5,482 nt of DNA from assembly GCA_030043495.1 (NCBI GenBank), contig JASHXO010000153.1:1-5482 (forward strand). Direction: 5' to 3'. This document shows positions 1 to 5,437 of the stretch, piece by piece. Below the pieces are notes generated by a model, which had not been told where the DNA came from, did no database searches, and saw only the letters and a program-made list of their open reading frames with translations. A program made the translations under genes and the position numbers. This DNA is from Candidatus Rhabdochlamydia sp. (GTDB lineage Bacteria > Chlamydiota > Chlamydiia > Chlamydiales > Rhabdochlamydiaceae). Each line of letters begins with the position of its first letter. Position 1 is the stretch's first letter.

Positions 1-270
1 GAAACAAGTTTGTCATTGTGGACTAAAAGGCAGTTGATGGAGGCCCCATGATTAAACGTTTGAAGTTCTCTTCCGTTTTCAGGATCCCAAATTTTAACTG
101 TGCCATCATGAGCCCCTGAAATGAGCTTGTCATTGTAAGTTATAAGATAGGTGATCTTGTCTTGATGGCCAGTCAGTGTTTGAAGTTCTCGCCAATCTTC
201 GATGCCCCGAATCTTAATTGTCAAATCCTCCGTTTTTATAATCAGTTTGTTGTCATGGACTAAGGCGATA
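1..270 (-). repeat. WD40 blade repeats visible at DNA level
   Basis: The string tgaagttctc occurs at 61-70 and again exactly 120 bases later at 181-190, coding for RELQT at the end of each blade. Similar strings containing tgtcat occur near 11, 128 and 248, coding for NDKL or DNKL, with spacings of 117 and 120 bases. These periods equal 39 and 40 codons, the length of one WD40 blade. The near-identity at nucleotide level points to recent duplication of blades, and more blades are expected beyond the left edge. Confidence 0.8.
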
Positions 271-614
271 TGGTTTCCGTAGCCTGGAATTTCCTGAACC
301 CGATATTGTCCCGTTATCATAATATTATTTCTGATGATTGCCATCTGCTCATAAACATCTCTTGACAGCTTTGTAGTTTTCTCTATCACGCAATTGGGAA
401 AATGTTTTTCTAAAAGTTGATCCCAAAAGAGACAGAGATTAGAGTCGGAAAAAATCTGAAACAAGCTGCGATTTGTTAGACTGAGTGCCCCGACATCTTG
501 AGGGGAATCAAGGTGTGCAAAAATTACTGCCCAAATATCTCTTGAAAGAGGATATTTTGAGAAATCATAGTATTGAACATTATTGGGTGAAAAAATAGTT
601 GATATACTGCTCAT
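1..614 (-). CDS. F-box and WD40-repeat protein, N-terminal part (runs off left edge)
   Basis: Translating the minus strand from the ATG at 614 gives 204 open codons with no stop before the window edge. Residues about 20-65 match an F-box: SRDIWAVIFAHLDSPQDVGA, then LSLTNRSL and a tryptophan in FWDQLL. From about residue 103 come WD40 blades, the first degenerate (GQYRVQEIPGYGNHI to LTIKI). The second is classical: it starts with TGH at 148-150, carries SGAHDGTVKIWD near 166-177, and is followed by a third beginning near 188. In eukaryotes this architecture makes SCF ubiquitin-ligase substrate adaptors: the F-box binds Skp1 and the propeller binds the target. In an intracellular bacterium it suggests a secreted effector acting on host ubiquitination, which is inference. 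The Ser/Thr/Asn-rich first 20 residues would suit a type III signal but do not prove one. A TAA lies in frame seven codons upstream, so 614 is the first ATG; its ribosome-binding site is weak. Confidence 0.85.
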   Translation of the reverse strand, partial: MSSISTIFSPNNVQYYDFSKYPLSRDIWAVIFAHLDSPQDVGALSLTNRSLFQIFSDSNLCLFWDQLLEKHFPNCVIEKTTKLSRDVYEQMAIIRNNIMITGQYRVQEIPGYGNHIALVHDNKLIIKTEDLTIKIRGIEDWRELQTLTGHQDKITYLITYNDKLISGAHDGTVKIWDPENGRELQTFNHGASINCLLVHNDKLV

Positions 615-888
615 GTATATTCCATTGTTATATTAAAAGTTTAATGTTGATTTTAGTTTAATATTCGTCTAAACAAAATACTGCGGAATCACATTAAAGC
701 CAAAATAAAACCCATCAAAAATCAAATTATTCAAATTCAGAGAACGCCTTTATACCGTTCGTGATTGAAGAAACGACTTAATGAAAATTTGACTTGATCT
801 CGACTCTCGCTGCTGACTCGATATTAGGTCAGGATTTTAGGAATCGAGTGAGGGATAAATTCAGTCCCGTAAACTTTTCAAAGCAAGC
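615..888. other. AT-rich intergenic region without a recognisable gene
   Basis: This stretch separates the leftward F-box gene from the rightward GxxExxY gene. I see no coding region, tRNA or clear promoter. Near the F-box gene there are two copies of attaaac and AT-rich hexamers that might serve as promoter elements, but none has convincing spacing. The segment 816-849 can form a weak 7-bp stem (actcgat with atcgagt) around a 20-base loop; it has no T-run and is not a good terminator. A TTGACT at 789-794 lacks a matching -10 box. Confidence 0.5.
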
Positions 889-894
889 TTGTGC

Positions 895-1320
895 ATGAAT
901 TTTTCAACCACCCGCGAACAAAGTTCGCTAGAGATCACAGAACTCACAGAGGGGAAAAATGGGCTGACAGGAAAAATCATAGGCGCAGCCATAGACGTTC
1001 ATCGAACGCTTGGACCTGGGCTTTTGGAATCGGCTTATGAAGCTTGTTTAGTCTATGAACTACGCCTCAGGAAACTAAAAATAGAAAGTCAAAAAGCAAT
1101 ACCCATATTTTACAAAGACGTTGTGCTTGACTGCGGGTATCGAGCAGATTTGATTGTCAACGATCAGGTAATCGTAGAAATTAAATCTATAGCAGGGATT
1201 TCAGGAATTCACGAAGCGCAACTCATGTCTTATTTGGAGCGATCAGATTGCCGATATGGATTGTTGATTAATTTCAACGTGAAGTTGTTGCGTGAAGGAA
1301 TACGTCGATTTAAAATTTAA
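895..1320 (+). CDS. GxxExxY-family protein (PD-(D/E)XK-like)
   Basis: A 141-residue protein from the ATG at 895. The family signature is G42-LL-E45-SA-Y48, following IIGAAIDVHRTLGP. A nuclease-like core follows: Y82-RAD85-LIV, then VIVE95-IK97, then EAQLMSYL and a C-terminal GLLINFNV. The D85, E95, K97 pattern fits the PD-(D/E)XK fold to which this family (PDDEXK_3) is assigned. Its biological role is not established, so I name no reaction. The start is uncertain. TTG at 889 is also in frame, and neither it nor ATG 895 has a good ribosome-binding site. A purine-rich AGAGGGG lies 9 bases before a CTG at 964, just where the conserved domain begins; starting there would give about 118 residues, close to the family's usual length. 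The first 20 or so residues of the longer form come from the left arm of an inverted repeat, so they may not be a real protein domain. The gene converges on murA. Confidence 0.85.
   Translation: MNFSTTREQSSLEITELTEGKNGLTGKIIGAAIDVHRTLGPGLLESAYEACLVYELRLRKLKIESQKAIPIFYKDVVLDCGYRADLIVNDQVIVEIKSIAGISGIHEAQLMSYLERSDCRYGLLINFNVKLLREGIRRFKI
906..953 (+). repeat. Left arm of the inverted repeat around the GxxExxY gene
   Basis: Bases 906-940 pair with 1328-1362 at 33 of 35 positions. After a 7-base insertion, agaggg at 948-953 pairs with ccctct at 1322-1327. The arm holds its own small hairpin, GCGAAC-aaa-GTTCGC, at 914-928. It lies inside the reading frame and encodes residues about 5-20 of the annotated protein. 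The ACAGA-rich inner end (tcacagaactcacagaggg) recalls repeats I remember near other GxxExxY genes; that comparison is from memory. Confidence 0.9.
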
Positions 1321-1321
1321 G

Positions 1322-1362
1322 CCCTCTCTGTGACCTCTAGCGAACCTTGTTCGCGGGTGGTT
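1322..1362 (-). repeat. Right arm of the inverted repeat around the GxxExxY gene
   Basis: This arm starts two bases after the TAA of the GxxExxY gene and is the reverse complement of 906-953, apart from two substitutions and the 7-base gap. It carries the matching internal hairpin GCGAAC-ctt-GTTCGC at 1340-1354. Both substitutions are A/C mismatches in a plus-strand transcript but become U-G wobble pairs in a minus-strand one. No T-run follows on either strand, so it is not a canonical terminator for this gene or for murA. Confidence 0.9.
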
Positions 1363-1386
1363 AGAAAATGTTTTTTCCCCGATTCT

Positions 1387-2802
1387 TCAGGTTGTTTCGG
1401 TATAAACATTAACTTTAGCTCTGCTTTCAGAAGCTGCTGCAAGAGCTTTAACTAAAGGCTTTAGAGTGGATTCGGAGGCTTTTTCTCTCCTGATCTCAGC
1501 CCCTAATGAGGAAAGCTTTTGATCGATATTCTCATAGCCTCTGTCAAGGTAATGGATTCCGCTGATATTGCTCTCATCAGGGGCAAGCAAGGCAGCGAGG
1601 ACATAAGCAAACCCAGCACGTAAATCAGGAATGATGATATCTTTGGATTGCAAAGGCGTCGGCCCTTTGATCACAATGCTGTGTAAAAAATTTTGCGAAG
1701 CAAAACGACATTCCTTTCCGCCAAGACATTGGGTAAAGGCTTCAATATCGGCTCCCATTAAGCGCAAAGTTTCCGTATATCCAAATCGGTTTTCATAAAC
1801 AGTTTCATGAACAACAGACGCTCCTTGTGATTGCGTCAACAAGACGACAAAAGGTTGCTGCCAATCTGTCATGAAACCAGGATGGACGTCGGTCTCGATA
1901 TGCACTCCGCCTCTCAATGGGCCTTTGTAGAAAAATTCTATTCCATCTTTTCTGACTTCGAACCCCGCATTGACTTCGCGCAGCCGATTGAGGAAAGTGA
2001 TCATATGGAGATGTTGGGCTCCTTCGACAAAGACTTTGCCTTTCGTGCTAATTCCTGCAAGGCCTAAAGAAGCGACTTCAATGCGGTCCGTAATGACCAT
2101 GTGCTCCACTTCATAAAATTGATTCGTCTGTTGGATACGAATGGTGCGATCAACGTCTAATCCAATGGTAACTCCGAGTTTTTGTAAGAAGAGGATCAAA
2201 TCGACGATCTCTGGTTCTGTGGCCGCGTTTTTAATCACTGTTGTTCCTTTAGCACGGACAGCTGCCATGATCGTATTTTCTGTTGCGCCGACTGAGGGAA
2301 AGGGCAATGTGATGATTGATCCTTTCATTCCCTGATGGGCCCGAGCAAAATAAGCACCTTCTTTTTTCATTTCGCGATATTCGATTGTTGCTCCGAGCTT
2401 TTCTAACGCTCTGATGTGAAAATCAACAGGGCGTTTTCCAATTTTGCATCCTCCGGCGGTAGGGACAATGATATCTTCGTCTGTGCGACCCAAGAGTGCG
2501 CCGATCATTAAAATGGGAATGCGATTGGACCCGGAAAAGCGTTGAGGGACATATGAGGTCTTCAGTTCCTTGGTGACGATTTCCAAGACTCCGGCAGAAC
2601 GGTCCCATTGTACTTCTGAGCCAATTTCACGGCAAAGCGCAACGGTGACTTCGACTTCAGCGATATCGGGAACATTATGGAAAATGCAGCGTTTGTCCGA
2701 CAAAAGAGAGGCGGTTAGGAGTTTGGTCACGGCATTTTTTGCACCAGCTGCCTTAACTTTTCCTTCTAATGGCTTGCCGCCTTTGATCTTGAGAATGTCC
2801 AT
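1387..2802 (-). CDS. murA: UDP-N-acetylglucosamine 1-carboxyvinyltransferase (MurA)
   Basis: Cytoplasmic enzyme that transfers enolpyruvate from phosphoenolpyruvate to UDP-GlcNAc, the first committed step of peptidoglycan precursor synthesis. The 471 residues show the EPSP-synthase-like double domain. Residues matching E. coli MurA are K22-N23, R94 (R91), C119 in GGCKIGKRP (C115), R124 (R120), D313 in MTDWQQP (D305) and R395 in PDLRAGFAY (R397). The motifs PSVGATEN, GPTPLQ and DWQQPF agree with what I remember of chlamydial MurA. Two things stand out. C119 is cysteine, whereas I recall aspartate in C. trachomatis, a change linked to fosfomycin resistance. The protein also has about 30 extra C-terminal residues, rich in Ala, Ser and Lys. 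The ATG at 2802 has a good AAGGA six bases upstream. The 65-bp gap from the upstream ATP-grasp gene suggests an operon; the gap holds two TTCGAA boxes but no clear promoter. Confidence 0.96.
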   Translation of the reverse strand: MDILKIKGGKPLEGKVKAAGAKNAVTKLLTASLLSDKRCIFHNVPDIAEVEVTVALCREIGSEVQWDRSAGVLEIVTKELKTSYVPQRFSGSNRIPILMIGALLGRTDEDIIVPTAGGCKIGKRPVDFHIRALEKLGATIEYREMKKEGAYFARAHQGMKGSIITLPFPSVGATENTIMAAVRAKGTTVIKNAATEPEIVDLILFLQKLGVTIGLDVDRTIRIQQTNQFYEVEHMVITDRIEVASLGLAGISTKGKVFVEGAQHLHMITFLNRLREVNAGFEVRKDGIEFFYKGPLRGGVHIETDVHPGFMTDWQQPFVVLLTQSQGASVVHETVYENRFGYTETLRLMGADIEAFTQCLGGKECRFASQNFLHSIVIKGPTPLQSKDIIIPDLRAGFAYVLAALLAPDESNISGIHYLDRGYENIDQKLSSLGAEIRREKASESTLKPLVKALAAASESRAKVNVYTETT

Positions 2803-2808
2803 AGTTGT

Positions 2809-2813
2809 TCCTT
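2809..2813 (-). promoter_or_regulatory. Ribosome-binding site of murA
   Basis: Read on the minus strand this is AAGGA, separated by six bases from the ATG at 2802. It fixes the murA start and is stronger than the site of the upstream ATP-grasp gene. Confidence 0.75.
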
Positions 2814-2867
2814 AAGAGATTCGAAAAAGTGTTCGAAGAACAACCCCACTCTTATCGCGAACGAGAA

Positions 2868-3947
2868 TTAATTGTAAACTTCAATCATTAAATTGCGTGC
2901 GAAGCTTACCTTTTTTCCATTCTTTAAAACAAGAGAATTAGGGAGATAGCCTTCACGGCCGTTGATGTAGTTGAACCGAATTTTGTTCTTGGGGAAATGC
3001 TGCTTCTGGAAAACAAGCGCGGCCCAGCCCATTGTTTTGCGCGCGTTAATTTCGACGACAGGGTGTAAAAGAATCGTTTCAGGATCGTCAGGAAGTGTGT
3101 ACAGCATCACGTCTATCCCCAAATTGCCGAAAAAACCCTTGGTCGCAATTGTCGTTAACAAAGAATCCATTTTCTTTTGGTGTTCAATAAAATGGAAAAA
3201 ATACTGATGGAATAGCTCTTTTTCTTTACCAACTTCATTGTATTGATATTGTCCTCGGCGGTCATTGTGACAGATCGTGGACCCAAGATAAGTGACCTGG
3301 TGATTTTTTTCGATGAACCATTGCGTGCTGAAATCGAGAACGCGATTTACCCAAGGCTCAGCAATGACAGGAAGATTTTTTTTCCATTCCTCATGCAGAA
3401 ATTTACAGATGCGGTCCCAGGGTGTTGAATTTTCAATAAGCAAGTGGCCTTTTCCCGAAACACCAAAACAAGTCTTCAAGACTTTCATCCCTTGAAAAGA
3501 ACTGATCCATTGTTCAGTTTCTGATTCTCCTGTCAATAAAGTGGCATATGCCAATTTTGGACTATTTTCAAATGAAAAGCGCTTCGAATTAACCTCCTGG
3601 ACGACTTTCCAGTCGGGAATTGAATAGATCAAATTGCGTGATTCTGCCCATTCAGCAATCAATTGCGAGGGCCCCCAACTTTCGAGTTCATCAATCGGAT
3701 GAAACTCTTTGTCTTCGAGAGTAAGCTGGGCAGGTGTAGAAATATTGCGCGAGTTCAAGAAAGACCAATATTCCCGATCTGGCAAATCGGAGAAAAGAAG
3801 CGTATCCTTTGGGTCCGCATACAAAATGGGGAGGAATTGCAATTGCAAAAAAATCGCATGTTGCAAAAACGCCTCGCGCAAACTCATTTTTGGATGAGTC
3901 TCTAATTCCCATTCGAAGAAAGTGTTGGCAATTTGTAATTTGAGCAT
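2868..3947 (-). CDS. Uncharacterised ATP-grasp domain protein
   Basis: A 359-residue soluble protein with no signal peptide or membrane segment. I cannot assign a specific product. The ATP-grasp core is readable. VLK158 would contact ATP phosphates, followed by a glycine-rich loop CFGVSGKG at 160-167. VIAEPW at 194-199 gives the adenine-side glutamate E197. GID279V and VVE299-IN301-AR supply the Asp, Glu and Asn that normally bind two metal ions. NSKRF at 120-124 precedes the core, a place where many ATP-grasp enzymes have a similar motif. The family joins a carboxylate to an amine or thiol through an acyl phosphate. The substrate is unknown; the first 110 residues should form the substrate-binding part. 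The gene lies upstream of murA on the same strand and is divergent from ddl, so peptide or cell-wall precursor ligation is a reasonable guess only. The ATG at 3947 has a poor ribosome-binding site, but the sequence LKLQIANTFFEWEL right after it looks like a genuine N-terminus. Confidence 0.8.
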   Translation of the reverse strand: MLKLQIANTFFEWELETHPKMSLREAFLQHAIFLQLQFLPILYADPKDTLLFSDLPDREYWSFLNSRNISTPAQLTLEDKEFHPIDELESWGPSQLIAEWAESRNLIYSIPDWKVVQEVNSKRFSFENSPKLAYATLLTGESETEQWISSFQGMKVLKTCFGVSGKGHLLIENSTPWDRICKFLHEEWKKNLPVIAEPWVNRVLDFSTQWFIEKNHQVTYLGSTICHNDRRGQYQYNEVGKEKELFHQYFFHFIEHQKKMDSLLTTIATKGFFGNLGIDVMLYTLPDDPETILLHPVVEINARKTMGWAALVFQKQHFPKNKIRFNYINGREGYLPNSLVLKNGKKVSFARNLMIEVYN

Positions 3948-3974
3948 GAAGCTATCGCAAAATCTGAAAAAAAA

Positions 3975-4003
3975 TGGACAAAGCGAGTTTGAACGATTAT
4001 AAC
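3975..4003 (+). promoter_or_regulatory. Promoter of ddl
   Basis: TGGACA at 3975-3980 and TATAAC at 3998-4003 each differ from the vegetative sigma consensus at one base and are separated by the ideal 17 bases. Transcription would begin near 4010, giving a leader of about 43 bases. The -10 lies on top of the opposing TATAAT of the ATP-grasp promoter, so polymerase could probably use only one of the two at a time. Confidence 0.6.
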
Positions 4004-4024
4004 AGAATCAGCCAATTCATCATA
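3996..4024 (-). promoter_or_regulatory. Promoter of the ATP-grasp/murA operon
   Basis: Minus strand: a perfect TATAAT at 3996-4001 preceded by TGT at 4002-4004, giving an extended -10 (TGnTATAAT). At a 17-base spacing the -35 position (4019-4024) reads TATGAT, a poor match that the extended -10 could compensate for. Transcription would begin near 3989 and leave a leader of about 40 bases. The box overlaps the -10 of the ddl promoter on the other strand. Confidence 0.55.
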
Positions 4025-4040
4025 ATCCCCTCAAACAAAT

Positions 4041-4045
4041 AAAGG
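4041..4045 (+). promoter_or_regulatory. Ribosome-binding site of ddl
   Basis: AAAGG followed by seven bases and the ATG at 4053; it supports this start codon. Confidence 0.7.
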
Positions 4046-4052
4046 CCTTAAA

Positions 4053-5159
4053 ATGAAAAATAAAAAAATCCGACTCGGCGTTCTTTTTGGTGGAAAATCC
4101 GCAGAACATGAAGTTTCTTTGATCTCTGCAAAGAATGTGATAGAAGCCCTTGATCCTCAGAAATACGATGTTTTCTTAATTGGGATTGATAAAACCGGTG
4201 AGTGGCGTCTGCGCGACGGGTATGCTTATTTGATGAATGCAGACAACCCAAAGCTTATTCAATTAAATGAGTCCAAAGAAAGCTTGGCGCTCGTTCCCAA
4301 ACAAGATCGCAAAGAAATCGTGAGTTATTCTGGTAATCAGCTGCAAGAATCTCTTCAATTAGATGTGATCTTCCCAGTTTTACATGGGACTTATGGAGAA
4401 GATGGAACGGTGCAAGGGCTATTAAAACTTGCTAATATTCCCTTTGTCGGAGCAGGTGTCCTCGGCTCTGCTGTAGGCATGGACAAAGATGTGATGAAGC
4501 GCCTCTTACGCGATGCAAAAATTCCCACGGCGAATTTTATCACTTTGCATGATTATCAGAGAAATCGAGTGAGTTTTGAAGGTGTTGTCAAAGAGATCGG
4601 ACTTCCCTTTTTTGTAAAACCTGCTAACCTTGGGTCGTCAGTGGGGATCTCAAAGGTTAAAAATAAAGAAGGTTTCGGAGCAGCCGTTGTAGATGCTTTT
4701 CAATATGACCGAAAGATTTTAATTGAAGAATTTATTCCCGGGAGAGAAATTATCTGTTCGGTTTTGGGAAATGACGATCCTGTCGTCTCATTGCCCGGAG
4801 AGATCATTCCAAATCACGAGTTTTACTCTTATGAAGCAAAGTACCTCGATAAAGAAGGTGCAAATTACAAAATCCCGGTTGAATTGCCTCAAGATCTGAT
4901 TGAAAAGTTTCAGCAGGTAGCAATGGATTCCTATCGTGCTCTTTGTTGTGAAGGGATGGCCCGAGTCGATTTCTTTTTAAAAGAAAATGGTGAAATCATC
5001 GTCAATGAGATCAACACGATCCCAGGTTTTACAAAAATCAGCACGTATCCCAAGCTTTGGATAGCCAGCGGACTTCCTTACTCAAAACTTCTAGATAAGC
5101 TCATTGAGCTCGCTTTCGATCGTCACGAGAAAGAATCCCAGCTAAAGACGACTTTTTAA
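4053..5159 (+). CDS. ddl: D-alanine--D-alanine ligase
   Basis: Cytoplasmic ATP-grasp enzyme that joins two D-alanines into the dipeptide later added by MurF to the peptidoglycan precursor. The 368 residues are close to the length of E. coli DdlA. The N-terminal motif GGKSAEHEVSL at 13-23 holds E18, equivalent to catalytic E15 of DdlB. HGTYGEDG at 111-118 and GMDKD at 142-146 follow. PANLGSSVGISKV at 190-202 carries the active-site serine, and YEAKYLD at 260-266 carries Y260. The tyrosine points to a true D-Ala-D-Ala ligase rather than a D-Ala-D-lactate ligase of the vancomycin-resistance type. Metal ligands are D306, E319 and N321 in NEINTIPGFT. As I recall, Chlamydiaceae carry Ddl fused to MurC; here it is a free-standing protein, so a second, fused copy elsewhere in this genome is possible. 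A likely promoter and ribosome-binding site precede it. No terminator is obvious after the stop; a large foldback sequence begins 33 bases later. Confidence 0.96.
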   Translation: MKNKKIRLGVLFGGKSAEHEVSLISAKNVIEALDPQKYDVFLIGIDKTGEWRLRDGYAYLMNADNPKLIQLNESKESLALVPKQDRKEIVSYSGNQLQESLQLDVIFPVLHGTYGEDGTVQGLLKLANIPFVGAGVLGSAVGMDKDVMKRLLRDAKIPTANFITLHDYQRNRVSFEGVVKEIGLPFFVKPANLGSSVGISKVKNKEGFGAAVVDAFQYDRKILIEEFIPGREIICSVLGNDDPVVSLPGEIIPNHEFYSYEAKYLDKEGANYKIPVELPQDLIEKFQQVAMDSYRALCCEGMARVDFFLKENGEIIVNEINTIPGFTKISTYPKLWIASGLPYSKLLDKLIELAFDRHEKESQLKTTF

Positions 5160-5192
5160 AACTTTTCTGCTATAAGATTCTGTTAATGATTA

Positions 5193-5361
5193 CTAGTGCT
5201 CTGTAAACTTAATTTTTGCGGTTTCGGCTATGTCAAAGCCCCGGGGTTAAACGATCGTAAAGCTAGCTGTATTGAATTAATACAGCGCGCTTTACGATCG
5301 TTTAACCGCGGGAGCTTTCACGTTAGCCCAAACTGCAAAAATTAAGTTTACAGAGCACTAG
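5193..5361. repeat. 169-bp foldback (MITE-like) element
   Basis: The whole segment is one inverted repeat with only a 5-base centre (gaatt, 5274-5278). The outer 27 bases pair perfectly (5193-5219 with 5335-5361). An inner block of 19 bases, 5245-5263 with 5289-5307, is also perfect and contains the palindrome acgatcgt. Overall about 74 of 83 aligned positions match. The ends are CTAG on both sides; since CTAG is self-complementary, this could be a 4-bp target-site duplication or simply the end of the arms. No protein is encoded. It may be a non-autonomous element mobilised by a transposase elsewhere. In ddl read-through RNA it would form a very long hairpin, but no T-run follows, so it is not a standard terminator. 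Confidence 0.85.
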
Positions 5362-5426
5362 CGTTTAAGAACTTAAAATAAAAGCGGAACCTTTAGCTTT
5401 GTTTATGGTAAGATGAGCTCTTTTTT

Positions 5427-5430
5427 AAGG
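5427..5430 (+). promoter_or_regulatory. Ribosome-binding site of surE
   Basis: AAGG followed by seven bases and the ATG at 5438. Upstream, TAAGAT at 5409-5414 could be a -10 box, but no good -35 is found, so the promoter remains open. Confidence 0.6.
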
Positions 5431-5437
5431 TATTGGC

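Larger units (their letters stand above)
905..1363. mobile_element. Candidate small mobile cassette: GxxExxY gene with inverted-repeat ends
   Basis: The inverted arms and the gene they enclose form a unit of about 460 bp, with almost no space between the stop codon and the right arm. Such tight packing suggests that gene and repeats move or evolved together. No transposase is encoded and I see no clear target-site duplication in the flanks, so mobility is inferred. Folded as RNA, the unit would be a long stem with the coding region as its loop, similar in form to intervening sequences. Confidence 0.4.

Noticed and set aside
789..825. TTGACT and TTGATC upstream of the GxxExxY gene as possible -35 boxes.
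   Set aside because: The nearest AT-rich hexamer (GATATT at 820) gives spacings of 20 or 25 bases, outside the normal range.
842..852. The 11-mer aatcgagtgag, which also occurs inside ddl near 4564.
   Set aside because: One short match with no extension on either side; chance is the simplest explanation.
1340..1354. Hairpin GCGAAC-ctt-GTTCGC as a shared terminator for the convergent GxxExxY and murA genes.
   Set aside because: No T-run follows on either strand, and the same hairpin occurs in the left arm inside the reading frame, so it is better explained as part of the inverted repeat.
1831..2067. Open frame on the plus strand inside murA, like several others opposite or overlapping murA and the ATP-grasp gene.
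   Set aside because: These are short, lack ribosome-binding sites and recognisable domains, and lie over strongly conserved coding sequence in another frame.
2820..2837. Two TTCGAA boxes separated by six bases between the ATP-grasp gene and murA, able to pair as a hairpin.
   Set aside because: The stem is only 6 bp, AT-rich and without a T-run; murA's ribosome-binding site follows closely. It is neither a convincing terminator nor a proven operator.
4048..4251. Minus-strand open frame over the start of ddl.
   Set aside because: It mirrors conserved ddl codons and has no family features.
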